Part shown: in pieces, positions 49,943 to 58,458 of the stretch
Position numbering within the stretch: the first letter of the stretch is position 1
Layout: the number at the start of each line of letters is the position of its first letter
From: Paenibacillus sp. FSL H7-0357
GTDB lineage: Bacteria > Bacillota > Bacilli > Paenibacillales > Paenibacillaceae
Assembly: GCF_000758525.1 (NCBI RefSeq)
Contig: NZ_CP009241.1
Coordinates: 3,596,001 to 3,660,000, forward strand
Reading direction: 5' to 3'
Length of the DNA stretch: 64,000 nucleotides
Position numbers and translations under genes: made by a program
The notes under the pieces: model-generated
Databases searched by the model: none
Seen by the model: the letters and a program-made list of their open reading frames with translations, nothing else
Told to the model about the DNA's origin: nothing

Positions 49943-51064
49943 ATGACCAATCCTATAAAACATGAATCAGATCAGCTGAATATGGATGAAGCTTGGGCCA
50001 GGCTGCAAGACAGCATTGCGCAGGAACCGGTAAATCCGGTATGGGCAGCTTGGGGCCAGCAATCAACGACAAACAATGATCCCTTAATAAATGCTGCTTC
50101 TACAGCTGGTACACCCGGCGGTAGGACTGCAATGACGCAGATAACAGGGCAGGCTGATTCTGCTACGGAAGGCAAGAAAACGGGAAAACGGCCTCGGCGG
50201 CCTCAGATGAACCGCCGGCGGAAGTGGGCGGCAACAGCAGCCAGTGTAGCTATCTTCGCTGCTATTCTCGCCACTCCGGTAGGAAGCACGGCTATGGCAG
50301 CAATCCTGAACCAATTCCGGATGCAGGAACCAACAGTTGTGAATGAAAGCGATCTGCGGAATATCTTCAATCAGATTACCGAGGGGGGAACTGTCGGTGA
50401 AGCTGCCAGTAAATTCGGAGCGGTCTCGAGTTCGTCCGGAACCATCGATGGAGCGGTACCTATAAATGATTTGCAGAAAACGCTGGGGTACAGCGCAGTC
50501 AGCGGGGAAGGATTTGACCAAGTCAAGTCTGCTTGGATTAGTCCTTCCCAGGAGATGACCCTTATGCTGAACGTTGACGCAGTCAACGAAGCGTTGCTGC
50601 GCCTGGGATCAGATCAGCTGCTACCGGAATCAATAGATGGCAAGCCGATAACTCTGGCTATTCCTGAGATCGTCCGCTACGACTTATCCACGGACAATCA
50701 GCATTGGGCGAGCTTTACTCAGATGAATACGCCAATAGTGACGGTAGATCCGTCTATAGACGTAGAAGAAGCCGTTAAGGCTGTCCTTAACTTTCCGCTT
50801 CTCCCGGATCATCTGAAATCCAGTTTGCAGCAAAGCCGGATTCTATCCGGCGACATTCCATTGCCGCTGATTAAGGGTCAGTTCTCAGAAGAAATCACTA
50901 TTGACGGGACACCGGTTATTTTTAATAAAAACGAATATGGCAGAGGAACGCAATATAGTGCGACTTGGGTGAAGAACGGCCAGTTGTTCGATTTCTCCGG
51001 AGGAGAAGTGTATTCGGACAAAGCTAAGTTTATGACGAAACTGCAGGAGCTGATCACATCATGA
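49943..51064 (+). CDS. Membrane anti-sigma factor
   Basis: This 373-residue protein has a short cytoplasmic N-terminus (1-94) with a basic patch (KKTGKRPRRPQMNRRRK), one membrane segment (about 95-120) and a long extracytoplasmic domain. The N-out/C-in plan and the place after an ECF sigma gene mark it as the anti-sigma factor. The classical HxxxCxxC zinc motif is absent. Start after TTAGGAGGA. Its end overlaps the ABC ATPase start (ATGA). Confidence 0.82.
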   Translation: MTNPIKHESDQLNMDEAWARLQDSIAQEPVNPVWAAWGQQSTTNNDPLINAASTAGTPGGRTAMTQITGQADSATEGKKTGKRPRRPQMNRRRKWAATAASVAIFAAILATPVGSTAMAAILNQFRMQEPTVVNESDLRNIFNQITEGGTVGEAASKFGAVSSSSGTIDGAVPINDLQKTLGYSAVSGEGFDQVKSAWISPSQEMTLMLNVDAVNEALLRLGSDQLLPESIDGKPITLAIPEIVRYDLSTDNQHWASFTQMNTPIVTVDPSIDVEEAVKAVLNFPLLPDHLKSSLQQSRILSGDIPLPLIKGQFSEEITIDGTPVIFNKNEYGRGTQYSATWVKNGQLFDFSGGEVYSDKAKFMTKLQELITS

Positions 51065-52050
51065 GCATTCCCGCAATAGAAGCCAACTCGTTGACCAAAG
51101 AATACAGCAACGGGCGCGGTTGCCGGGATGTAACGATTACTGTGGGGAAAGGGGAAGCCTTTGGCTTCCTCGGCCCCAACGGTGCCGGGAAAAGCACCTT
51201 TGTGAAGATGCTGGTTGGACTTATCCATCCTACAGGCGGAAGCGCCTCTTTGTTAGGACATAAAATTGGTACGATGGAAGCCAAGATGAAGATCGGTTAT
51301 CTGCCGGAGCTGTACCGCTATCAGGAATGGCTGACCGGGGAAGAGGTTGTGCGGCTGCATGCCAGATTATGCCGGATCGATAAAACCGTGGCGGGTCAAA
51401 GAATTCCTCAGCTGCTTAATGAGGTGGGTATTGGACAACGCGGACGGGACAGGGTCAAGCATTACTCCAAGGGCATGCAGCAGCGGCTGGGACTGGCTTG
51501 CGCGCTGGTGAACGAGCCGGAGATCGTTTTCCTGGATGAACCTTCATCTGCGCTCGACCCGATTGGACGCATGGAAGTCAGGGGTATTCTGCAGCGCTTG
51601 AAGGAGCGCGGAATCACTATTTTTCTCAACTCTCATCTGCTTGAGGATGTTGAGGTGCTGTGCGACCGGATGGCACTGCTGAATAACGGTCTTATCCTGC
51701 GGCACGGCACAGTATCAGAAATATTAAATAAGCGAACGAGCTGGCATTTTAAAGTGGGCGGCTTTTCGCCTTTTTTGCTGTCCTGGCTGAATGATTTTAC
51801 CGGACTGTCAATCAACATCTCTTCTGGTGAAGATAAGCAGGAACGGGACTCCTTGCAGGGAACGGATCCTGACAGCGGAATTGTATGGCTGGAAGCAGAG
51901 CTGGAAAGTGAAGAGCAGGTGGGCTGGCTGAATGCGGTTTTTATAGAACAGGGTTTGACTTTATATGAAGTGAAGCGTAAAAAAGAGCGTCTGGAGGAAT
52001 GGTTTATGGATGCGGTATCCGGACTGAGCCACAGGGGGGAGCGGGAATGA
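51061..52050 (+). CDS. ABC transporter ATP-binding protein
   Basis: This is a 329-residue ATPase with Walker A GPNGAGKST (36-44), signature HYSKGMQQRLGLA, Walker B EIVFLDEPSSALDP and switch His in LNSHLLEDVE. A C-terminal extension of about 100 residues follows. The CcmA/NatA-type layout suggests an exporter. It overlaps both neighbours by 4 bp, so it is a coupled part of the sigma-factor operon. Confidence 0.9.
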   Translation: MSIPAIEANSLTKEYSNGRGCRDVTITVGKGEAFGFLGPNGAGKSTFVKMLVGLIHPTGGSASLLGHKIGTMEAKMKIGYLPELYRYQEWLTGEEVVRLHARLCRIDKTVAGQRIPQLLNEVGIGQRGRDRVKHYSKGMQQRLGLACALVNEPEIVFLDEPSSALDPIGRMEVRGILQRLKERGITIFLNSHLLEDVEVLCDRMALLNNGLILRHGTVSEILNKRTSWHFKVGGFSPFLLSWLNDFTGLSINISSGEDKQERDSLQGTDPDSGIVWLEAELESEEQVGWLNAVFIEQGLTLYEVKRKKERLEEWFMDAVSGLSHRGERE

Positions 52051-52934
52051 GAATTATACTCGGGATGACCTGGAAGGAAATGCTCCGCAAAAGGGTGATG
52101 ATGCTGACCCTGGTGATGACAGTGATCTTCCTGCTTGCTTTCTGGTTTGTGGCCGGCACTATCGGCGGAGATCGACGTTTTGGCGGCGGGTCCGGAATCG
52201 TGAATGGCAGTATTCTTATTGAGCGGTTTACGAATGGGGCATTTATACTGACGTTAGGGTTTTTCTTCGGATCGTTTGTTATCGCTTTTCTGGCGATCTT
52301 CAGCTCCTTCTCGGCCATTGCCGGGGAAGCGGAGCAGGGAGTGATGCAGGCGATGCTGCCCAGACCGATTCCACGCTGGAAATGGTATCTCGGCCGCTGG
52401 CTTGGCTATGTCACGCTGGGGTTACTCTACGCACTGATACTTTTCGCGGCTATTCTATTCATTACGAATGCCCATGCCGCAATACCTAGAGATATGGCAG
52501 CATTGGTTAAAGCTTTCCTGATTTTTGCTTCAAGTGTTCCGCTGTTGATCACATTGTCGATGCTGGGCTCCGGATTTTTCTCGGCGCTCGGGAACGGGGT
52601 ATTTATGACGATGCTTTACGGAGCGGGCTGGCTGGGAGGCATGATTGATAAGGTGAGCTCAGCGCTGAGCCTGGAAGGCAATGCACTTCATATGCTAAAC
52701 AATATGACAGGCTTCATGTCAATGCTCATGCCGGTTGATGGTTTGCAGCGCAAAATGACAGCTGTGCTGTTCAGTCTGGACGATCTTGGCGGTATGGTCT
52801 CGTTCAGTGGCGGGGCATTTTCACTTCTTAATTTGAACTCAGTTCCCTCGAATTCATTTGTGGTCTACGCTGCGGTTTATACTGCTGCTCTTTTCATAAT
52901 CGGCTTGCTGCGGTTTCAGCGGAAAGATTTATAA
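52047..52934 (+). CDS. ABC-2 type permease
   Basis: This 295-residue membrane protein has six predicted segments, starting at about 16-36 and ending near 270-290. EAEQGVMQAMLPRPIPRWKWYLGRW is the ABC-2 coupling-loop pattern. ATG 52047 overlaps the ATPase stop and follows GGGGGGAGCGGG. With the ATPase it forms an exporter whose expression is tied to the ECF factor, possibly an envelope-stress function. Confidence 0.87.
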   Translation: MRIILGMTWKEMLRKRVMMLTLVMTVIFLLAFWFVAGTIGGDRRFGGGSGIVNGSILIERFTNGAFILTLGFFFGSFVIAFLAIFSSFSAIAGEAEQGVMQAMLPRPIPRWKWYLGRWLGYVTLGLLYALILFAAILFITNAHAAIPRDMAALVKAFLIFASSVPLLITLSMLGSGFFSALGNGVFMTMLYGAGWLGGMIDKVSSALSLEGNALHMLNNMTGFMSMLMPVDGLQRKMTAVLFSLDDLGGMVSFSGGAFSLLNLNSVPSNSFVVYAAVYTAALFIIGLLRFQRKDL

Positions 52935-52966
52935 ATACGGAGTTCCAGAAAATATGAACAACAATA

Positions 52967-53009
52967 AGCGCCCTTTTTATTCCGGCTGGCGGAACAAAAA
53001 AGGGCGCTA
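52967..53009. terminator. Shared terminator between the exporter and the HxlR gene
   Basis: AGCGCCCTTTTTATTCCG pairs with CGGAACAAAAAAGGGCGCT. The long stem lies between convergent genes and probably stops both. Confidence 0.75.
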
Positions 53010-53029
53010 TTGATGCTGCGGACCCCATA

Positions 53030-53356
53030 TCATTTGGTTGCGCCGATCTCGATCCACTCTGTAGACCAGTTGCTGATTTCTCCAAGAATAGGAGCCAGGG
53101 CAGTGCCTTTGTCCGTCAGCGAATATTCAATGCGTACAGGCATTTCAGGATAAACTGTACGCGTGATAATGCCCTCATTTTCCATTTCCTTCAAGCGGTC
53201 AGACAAAACCTTTCCGCTGAGATTGGACAAGCAACTCTCGATTTCACCAAACCGGCGAGGGCCATTCATTAATACAAATACGATCAGTGCAACCCAACGT
53301 TTGCTAAGCACATCTACTGCTTTTTCAAAGCGTGGACACATCTCGAAGTCATTCAT
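53030..53356 (-). CDS. HxlR-family winged-helix regulator
   Basis: This 108-residue regulator shows the family pattern CPRFEKAVDVLSKRWVALIV (Cys6 near the N-terminus), GPRRFGEIE, LSGKVLSDRLKEMENEGII and YSLTDKGTAL. Several relatives sense thiol stress through that cysteine. ATG 53356 is 6 nt after AGAGGTGAT; the ATG at 53377 is upstream of the site. It is divergent from the RibA-like gene, with three palindromes between. Confidence 0.9.
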   Translation of the reverse strand: MNDFEMCPRFEKAVDVLSKRWVALIVFVLMNGPRRFGEIESCLSNLSGKVLSDRLKEMENEGIITRTVYPEMPVRIEYSLTDKGTALAPILGEISNWSTEWIEIGATK

Positions 53357-53387
53357 TAAGATCACCTCTGCATTCATTATATCATAA

Positions 53388-53475
53388 ACTTACAATAAGT
53401 AATTATAATTATTTAAATATATATTATAACTTGACGAAGTTATATTACAATGATAAACTAACTTACAAATAGTTA
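53388..53475. promoter_or_regulatory. Three related palindromes between hxlR-type and ribA-type genes
   Basis: ACTTACAATAAGT (53388-53400), TAACTTGACGAAGTTA (53427-53442) and TAACTTACAAATAGTTA (53459-53475) share the ACTT/AAGT arms. The middle one contains TTGACG, 17 nt before a TAAACT -10 of the RibA-like gene. They look like operators for the HxlR protein. Confidence 0.6.
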
Positions 53476-53522
53476 CTTGAAGTTAAAATTAAAAATATTT
53501 AAAACTTTAGGACGGTGCACTT

Positions 53523-54305
53523 ATGATTAAACCTGATATCCTTTCTATATTGCAGAATAAGATCAAACGGATAACGATGGATGATTCCACTAATATACTG
53601 GTCGGACCGATTACGCTGCCGGTGAATCTCGATGGAGAAACAGTCACTTTTAAATGGTACAGCTGGTTGAAATCGGATGACGTTGAACTGCAGGGCGGGG
53701 ATTCTATAGAAGCAACTGAATTATTGATCTCCCGTCTGTCTTCCATGAATCTCGCTGACAGTCAGCAGTCCAGTGTACTCGTTTACGGTGATTTCGAAGA
53801 CTCGGACGAAGCTTTGATCCGGATGCACAGCATCTGCCATACCGGCGATATTTTCGGCAGCAAACGCTGTGATTGCGGCTTCCAGCTGCACCAGTCGATG
53901 AAGATGATTGCCCAGCACGGCTCCGGTGCGTTGTTCTACCTGGCTAACCACGAGGGAAGAGGCATTGGCCTGTTCAGCAAGGCAATGGCTTATATTCTGC
54001 AGGAAGAGGGTTATGATACTGTGGAAGCCAATCTGGAGCTTGGCTTTGCCGATGATTCCAGAGACTATAAGGATGCCATCAGCGTACTGCAGCATCTGCG
54101 CAGCAAACCGGTGACACTGATTACGAACAACCCTAAGAAGATGGACGCCTTGAAGGCTGCCGGAATGAACACAGTGAAAAGAATTCCGCTATGGGGTGAC
54201 GTTTCCGTATTCAATGAGAAGTACCTGCGCACAAAGGTAACGCGGTCCGGCCACTTGGAAGCTGTGAAAAGTAACGATTTCTTTGAAGGCAGAGTCGCCA
54301 AATAA
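53523..54305 (+). CDS. GTP cyclohydrolase II family protein (RibA-like)
   Basis: This is a 260-residue protein. The zinc site is complete (Cys105, Cys116, Cys118 in CHTGDIFGSKRCDC). HEGRGIGL and TNNPKKMDALKAAGM are as in RibA, which opens GTP to start riboflavin synthesis. About 50 extra residues precede the domain, and no other rib gene is near. It may therefore be a specialised paralogue rather than the housekeeping enzyme. Start after AGGACGGTG. Control by the divergent HxlR gene is likely. Confidence 0.83.
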   Translation: MIKPDILSILQNKIKRITMDDSTNILVGPITLPVNLDGETVTFKWYSWLKSDDVELQGGDSIEATELLISRLSSMNLADSQQSSVLVYGDFEDSDEALIRMHSICHTGDIFGSKRCDCGFQLHQSMKMIAQHGSGALFYLANHEGRGIGLFSKAMAYILQEEGYDTVEANLELGFADDSRDYKDAISVLQHLRSKPVTLITNNPKKMDALKAAGMNTVKRIPLWGDVSVFNEKYLRTKVTRSGHLEAVKSNDFFEGRVAK

Positions 54306-54338
54306 TGCTGTCATCCAGCTACATTCCTGATTTCCCCC

Positions 54339-54384
54339 GCAGAAACGGATGCCGTTTGTAAATGGACGGTATAACCGTTTCTGC
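54339..54384. repeat. Nested inverted repeat (copy 2), probable terminator of the RibA-like gene
   Basis: GCAGAAACGG (54339-54348) pairs with CCGTTTCTGC (54375-54384), followed by TTATTTT. The inner part GCCGTTTGTAAATGGACGG is also self-complementary. Inside it, 54342-54381 has the same length and outer arms as 49227-49266. Confidence 0.75.
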
Positions 54385-54471
54385 TTATTTTACGATAAAC
54401 GGGTAGTGCTTTTGTAATCCGTGCATTATAATGGGGTACTGAACCCAATCTTTAGCTTAGCGAGGTACAAT

Positions 54472-55536
54472 ATGAACGCCATTCAAGTGCAGGACTTACG
54501 CAAAACGTTTAAAGTCCAAAAGAACCGCGAGGGCCTCAAAGGGGCCTTCGCTGATTTGTTTAAGAGGGAATACTCCGAAGTGACGGCAGTGAAGGACATT
54601 TCGTTCACGATTCCTCAAGGTGAAATTTGCGGATACATCGGTGAGAACGGTGCAGGCAAATCGACCACGATTAAAATGCTCACCGGCATTCTCGTTCCAA
54701 CTGCTGGCAGCCTGACTGTAGGCGGGTTTGTTCCGTATGCCGAACGTGAGAAATTTGTGCAGAACATCGGCGTAGTCTTCGGGCAGCGCAGCCAGCTGTG
54801 GTGGGATATCGGCGTGATCGAGTCTTTTCAGCTGCTGCGCAAGGTATACCGGGTCTCCGAACAAGATTTCAAAAAGCGTCTCGATGAGCTAGTGTTACGT
54901 CTGGAGCTGCAGGATCTGCTGAACCGGCCGGTCCGCAAGCTTAGCCTCGGCCAGCGGATGCGCTGCGAGCTTGTGGCCGCACTGCTCCATAACCCCTCGA
55001 TCCTGTTCCTGGATGAACCGACCATTGGTCTCGACATTGTCGTGAAATCGGAGATCCGCGAGTTTCTGAAGGACATGAACCGGGAGCATGGCACAACCAT
55101 TCTGCTGACTACCCATGATCTGCAGGATATTGAAGCGCTCTGTTCACGGGTCATTATGCTCGATGATGGGCGGATTATTTATGACGGCGGTCTGGAGGAC
55201 TTGAAACAGCGCTGGGGAACCGGGCGTGAGGTGGTATTCCAATTCGGCACAGCTACGAAGCTCAGCCAGATAATGCAATGGACGGAAGGTATGCCGGTGA
55301 CCTGGACGGCCGAGAACGACCTCGCCGCCAAAGTCTGGATTCCGCTGGAGCTGAATGTATCGGATGTGCTGGGACGCGTGGTAGGCCTGGCAGATATAAC
55401 AGACATCAAGATTATCGAAACCAACACAGACGATATTGTCCGCAGTATTTATCAATCCGGATCGGCGGAGAAACCGGAAGAGATGATCGCGGCTTTGCAG
55501 GAAGAGAAAGAGGTCATACATGTCGGACAAGCTTAA
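54472..55536 (+). CDS. ABC-2 exporter ATP-binding protein
   Basis: This is a 354-residue ATPase. Walker A is GENGAGKST, the signature is KLSLGQRMRCELVAALLH, Walker B is ILFLDEPTIGLD and the H-loop is LTTHDLQDIE. The VFGQRSQLWWD block and LKDMNREHGTTI belong to the group paired with DUF990-type permeases. ATG 54472 is preferred over an earlier ATG at 54421 lacking a site. It overlaps the first permease by 17 bp. Confidence 0.9.
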   Translation: MNAIQVQDLRKTFKVQKNREGLKGAFADLFKREYSEVTAVKDISFTIPQGEICGYIGENGAGKSTTIKMLTGILVPTAGSLTVGGFVPYAEREKFVQNIGVVFGQRSQLWWDIGVIESFQLLRKVYRVSEQDFKKRLDELVLRLELQDLLNRPVRKLSLGQRMRCELVAALLHNPSILFLDEPTIGLDIVVKSEIREFLKDMNREHGTTILLTTHDLQDIEALCSRVIMLDDGRIIYDGGLEDLKQRWGTGREVVFQFGTATKLSQIMQWTEGMPVTWTAENDLAAKVWIPLELNVSDVLGRVVGLADITDIKIIETNTDDIVRSIYQSGSAEKPEEMIAALQEEKEVIHVGQA

Positions 55537-56401
55537 CGCCGCTGTTTCCAGCTCCGCGGGTGGCTCCTCTTCCTCTGGAGGACAGCCGGAAAATGGACAC
55601 AGACTTTTGCTGGGCGCTTATTTTGATTTTATCCGCATCCGCTTTCTGACCATGCTCGCTTACCGTGTGAACTATTATTCAGGGATTCTAATCTATACGC
55701 TTAATATCGGGGTGAACTATTTCACCTGGAAGGCCATTTATGGGAACGGGGAGTCGCTTGGCGGGTTTACTGGAGCGCAGATGACCACCTATGTGGCCGT
55801 CTCATGGATGGCGCGCGCCTTTTATTTCAACAACCTGGACCGGGAGATCTCCACGGATATCCGGGACGGCAGCATCGCCATTCAGTTCATTCGTCCTTAT
55901 AACTACGTATTGGTCAAAATGATGCAGGGACTCGGCGAAGGGTTATTCCGCTTCATGATGCTGATGATTCCGGGGATGGTCATCGCCATTCTGTTATTTC
56001 CGGTGCAATTGCCGACAGAGCTTTCGGCCTGGGCCGGATTTCTGGTCATGCTCTTCTTCAGCTTCCTGATCAGTTCACAGATTAACGTTATCACAGGGCT
56101 GTCCGCCTTCTTCGTGGAGAACAATGAAGGCATGATGCGCATGAAGCGGGTCATTGTAGACCTGTTCTCCGGCTTGATTATCCCGATTAGCTTGTTCCCG
56201 GACTGGCTGTCCGGTGTGCTGAAGGTTTTGCCCTTTCAAGCCATCACCTACCTTCCGGGCTCCGTGTTTACGGGCCGGGTACAGGGTGTGGGCATATGGA
56301 ATGTGCTCGGTGTCCAGGTGTTCTGGTTCCTGGTGCTGCTGATTCCAATTGTCTGGCTATACCACGCGGCGCGTCAGCGGCTGTTCGTGCAGGGAGGGTG
56401 A
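55520..56401 (+). CDS. ABC-2 family permease, first subunit
   Basis: This is a 293-residue protein with a Ser/Gly-rich N-terminus (residues 8-25) and about six membrane segments. NNLDREISTDIRDGSIAIQFIRPYNY is the family loop. The ATG follows AGAAAGAGG and overlaps the ATPase gene. It should pair with the next permease in a heteromeric exporter; the cargo is unknown. Confidence 0.88.
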   Translation: MSDKLNAAVSSSAGGSSSSGGQPENGHRLLLGAYFDFIRIRFLTMLAYRVNYYSGILIYTLNIGVNYFTWKAIYGNGESLGGFTGAQMTTYVAVSWMARAFYFNNLDREISTDIRDGSIAIQFIRPYNYVLVKMMQGLGEGLFRFMMLMIPGMVIAILLFPVQLPTELSAWAGFLVMLFFSFLISSQINVITGLSAFFVENNEGMMRMKRVIVDLFSGLIIPISLFPDWLSGVLKVLPFQAITYLPGSVFTGRVQGVGIWNVLGVQVFWFLVLLIPIVWLYHAARQRLFVQGG

Positions 56402-56408
56402 GGAAGGT

Positions 56409-57194
56409 TTGTATTATCTGGGATTGTTAATCGAATATTTGAAAAATTATATGAAGACCCGGCTGACCTACCGCGCCGATTTCTGGGTGGAGGTCATTTC
56501 GGATCTGCTGTTTCAAGCGACTAATTTTATTTTTATCCTTGTGATCTTTATGCATACCGACAGCCTGGGCGGCTGGAATCAAAATGAAGTGGTGTTCGTA
56601 TACGGCTTCTTTATGGTCCCGTACGGCGTCTTCAGCTGCTTTGTGAACATGTGGGGCTTCAGTGAGCGTTATATCGTCAAAGGCGAAATGGACCGGATTC
56701 TGACCCGGCCTGCGCATAACCTCTTTCAGATCTTTCTGGAGAATGTAGACCCGCCAGCCCTGTTTGGTTCGATCATTGGATTGATTATTATGGCAATCAG
56801 CGGCGCTAACCTCGGACTGCCGTTCGAGTGGTGGACGATACCGGCACTGATCCTCCTTACGCTTAGTGCGGTAGCCATCTATACGGGGATTTACACCACG
56901 CTGACTTCATTGTCATTCTACTCCGATGCCCCGACCGGCATTTTGCCGCTGATGTACAATATTCAGAGCTATGGCCGTTATCCGGTCACGATCTACAACC
57001 GGGCTATTCAGGTATTGCTCACCTGGGTTATTCCGTTCGCCTTCGTCGGTATTTACCCGGCAGCACTCTTTCTGGAACGGGATGAGATGCGAGGAATGGC
57101 GCTGCTGACTCCTGTAGTCGGTGCGGTATTCCTTTGCCTTGGTCTTGTTTCTTGGAACTACGGGGTTAAACGGTATAAGGGAGCAGGCTCCTAA
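56409..57194 (+). CDS. ABC-2 family permease, second subunit (DUF990-like)
   Basis: This is a 261-residue protein with about six membrane segments. YLKNYMKTRLTYRADFWVE and RYIVKGEMDRILTRPAHNLFQI match the second permease of this exporter class. The start is uncertain: TTG 56409 comes right after GAGGAAGG, the frame is open back to 56349 and another TTG is at 56424. It completes the three-gene operon before a terminator. Confidence 0.85.
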   Translation: MYYLGLLIEYLKNYMKTRLTYRADFWVEVISDLLFQATNFIFILVIFMHTDSLGGWNQNEVVFVYGFFMVPYGVFSCFVNMWGFSERYIVKGEMDRILTRPAHNLFQIFLENVDPPALFGSIIGLIIMAISGANLGLPFEWWTIPALILLTLSAVAIYTGIYTTLTSLSFYSDAPTGILPLMYNIQSYGRYPVTIYNRAIQVLLTWVIPFAFVGIYPAALFLERDEMRGMALLTPVVGAVFLCLGLVSWNYGVKRYKGAGS

Positions 57195-57225
57195 AGCAGC
57201 TTTTCAGCCATAAAATAGTATCAGC

Positions 57226-57264
57226 AAGGCAGACAGGAGAAAGACACCCTGTCTGCCTTTTTTC
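57226..57264 (+). terminator. Terminator of the three-gene exporter operon
   Basis: AAGGCAGACAGG (57226-57237) pairs with CCTGTCTGCCTT (57248-57259), then T. Confidence 0.92.
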
Positions 57265-57375
57265 TGTCTCTGTAGAATTGGTATGGCGGATAGAGTGCAA
57301 AGTGGTTATTTCCCGGCACAGACCGAACAGGTAAGCTGGCTGTATGGTTTAAATGTGCTAAGGGAGTGATCGAAC

Positions 57376-58119
57376 ATGGGGGTCTTTGGAGCCGAGTTTA
57401 AAAAAGGGTGTTTGGATTCTTTGCCGATTGTCGCCGGTTTTATTCCTGCCTGTTTTACTTTTGGGCTGGTTGGCAAGGGACTTGGACTTGGAAGTCTGGA
57501 GGTTTTTCTGATGTCAGCATTGATGTATGCGGGCACAAGCCAATTCGCTGGCGTCAAGCTGCTTGCGGCAGGGACGGCGGCGCCTCTTATATTGCTGCTG
57601 ACCTTGGTTATTAATTTAAGATACCTGATGATCAGTTTGTCCTTTTCAGGGTTGGTCAGACGAAACCTCAGTACTGCGGTGAAGGCGTGGATCGGCTTCA
57701 GTTTAACAGAAGAGGTCTATGCTGTAAGTATGCTAAGCCATAAGCAGATTTTAGGGCAGGAAGCAGCGGACGGGCAATCACCGGAGTTGCCGCTGCATTA
57801 TCTTCTTGGCCTGCAAATTCCTCCTTATACTGCGAATCTTGTGTCCACAGCTGCTGGTATATCCCTTGCAGCCTATATTCCGGCCGCTTTTTTACCCGCG
57901 CTGAACACCTCGCTATATGCTTTATTGATTGCATTAATTGTTCCTCAGCTGCGGGGCAGCAGGCGCAATCTGGTGATTTGCCTGTGCTCGGCGTTGTTCT
58001 CCTGGGTTCTGCAACCTTACCTCGGGAGTTCTGCTGTGCTTGCCGCCATGCTGGCAGGAATGACTGCCGGCCTTCTCGTTCCAGTTCGGGTTAACAGGGC
58101 TGTGGAGGAGACCGCATGA
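57376..58119 (+). CDS. azlC: AzlC-family branched-chain amino acid exporter subunit
   Basis: This 247-residue membrane protein shows the AzlC pattern SLPIVAGFIPACFTFGL, ALMYAGTSQFAGVKLL and LVINLRYLMISLSFS, with seven or so membrane segments. The start follows AAGGGAG. It is translationally coupled to the AzlD-like gene (ATGA). Such pairs export branched-chain or other amino acids. Confidence 0.92.
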   Translation: MGVFGAEFKKGCLDSLPIVAGFIPACFTFGLVGKGLGLGSLEVFLMSALMYAGTSQFAGVKLLAAGTAAPLILLLTLVINLRYLMISLSFSGLVRRNLSTAVKAWIGFSLTEEVYAVSMLSHKQILGQEAADGQSPELPLHYLLGLQIPPYTANLVSTAAGISLAAYIPAAFLPALNTSLYALLIALIVPQLRGSRRNLVICLCSALFSWVLQPYLGSSAVLAAMLAGMTAGLLVPVRVNRAVEETA

Positions 58120-58430
58120 ACATTGCAGTGATCGTTGGCATGGCGCTGATCACCTTTTTGCTGCGATTCGCGCCGCTGCTGCTTACCCGTGATTTCCTTC
58201 CGAAAACCGGTAAAATCAAGATGATGCTGGATCATTTGCCGCTGGCTGTACTGAGTGCCTTAACGGTACCGGGGATCTTTCAGGTAGATCCCAAAGCTCC
58301 GCTGATCGGTATCGCTTCCGGCGCTGCTGCTGTTATACTGGTCTTAGGCCGTAAAATACCGCTGCTGCTTGTTGTTCTGGGTGCGGTAACAGCGGCAGTT
58401 ATAGTAAAGGTGATATCATTAAATTTCTGA
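58116..58430 (+). CDS. azlD: AzlD-family small membrane subunit
   Basis: This is a 104-residue protein with four membrane segments, starting MNIAVIVGMALITFLLRFAPLLL, with LPLAVLSALTVPGIF. It partners AzlC and overlaps it by 4 bp. The regulator gene follows after 28 bp and may control the pair. Confidence 0.9.
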   Translation: MNIAVIVGMALITFLLRFAPLLLTRDFLPKTGKIKMMLDHLPLAVLSALTVPGIFQVDPKAPLIGIASGAAAVILVLGRKIPLLLVVLGAVTAAVIVKVISLNF

Positions 58431-58458
58431 TATATGATGAAATGTGGAGAGGTGCCCG

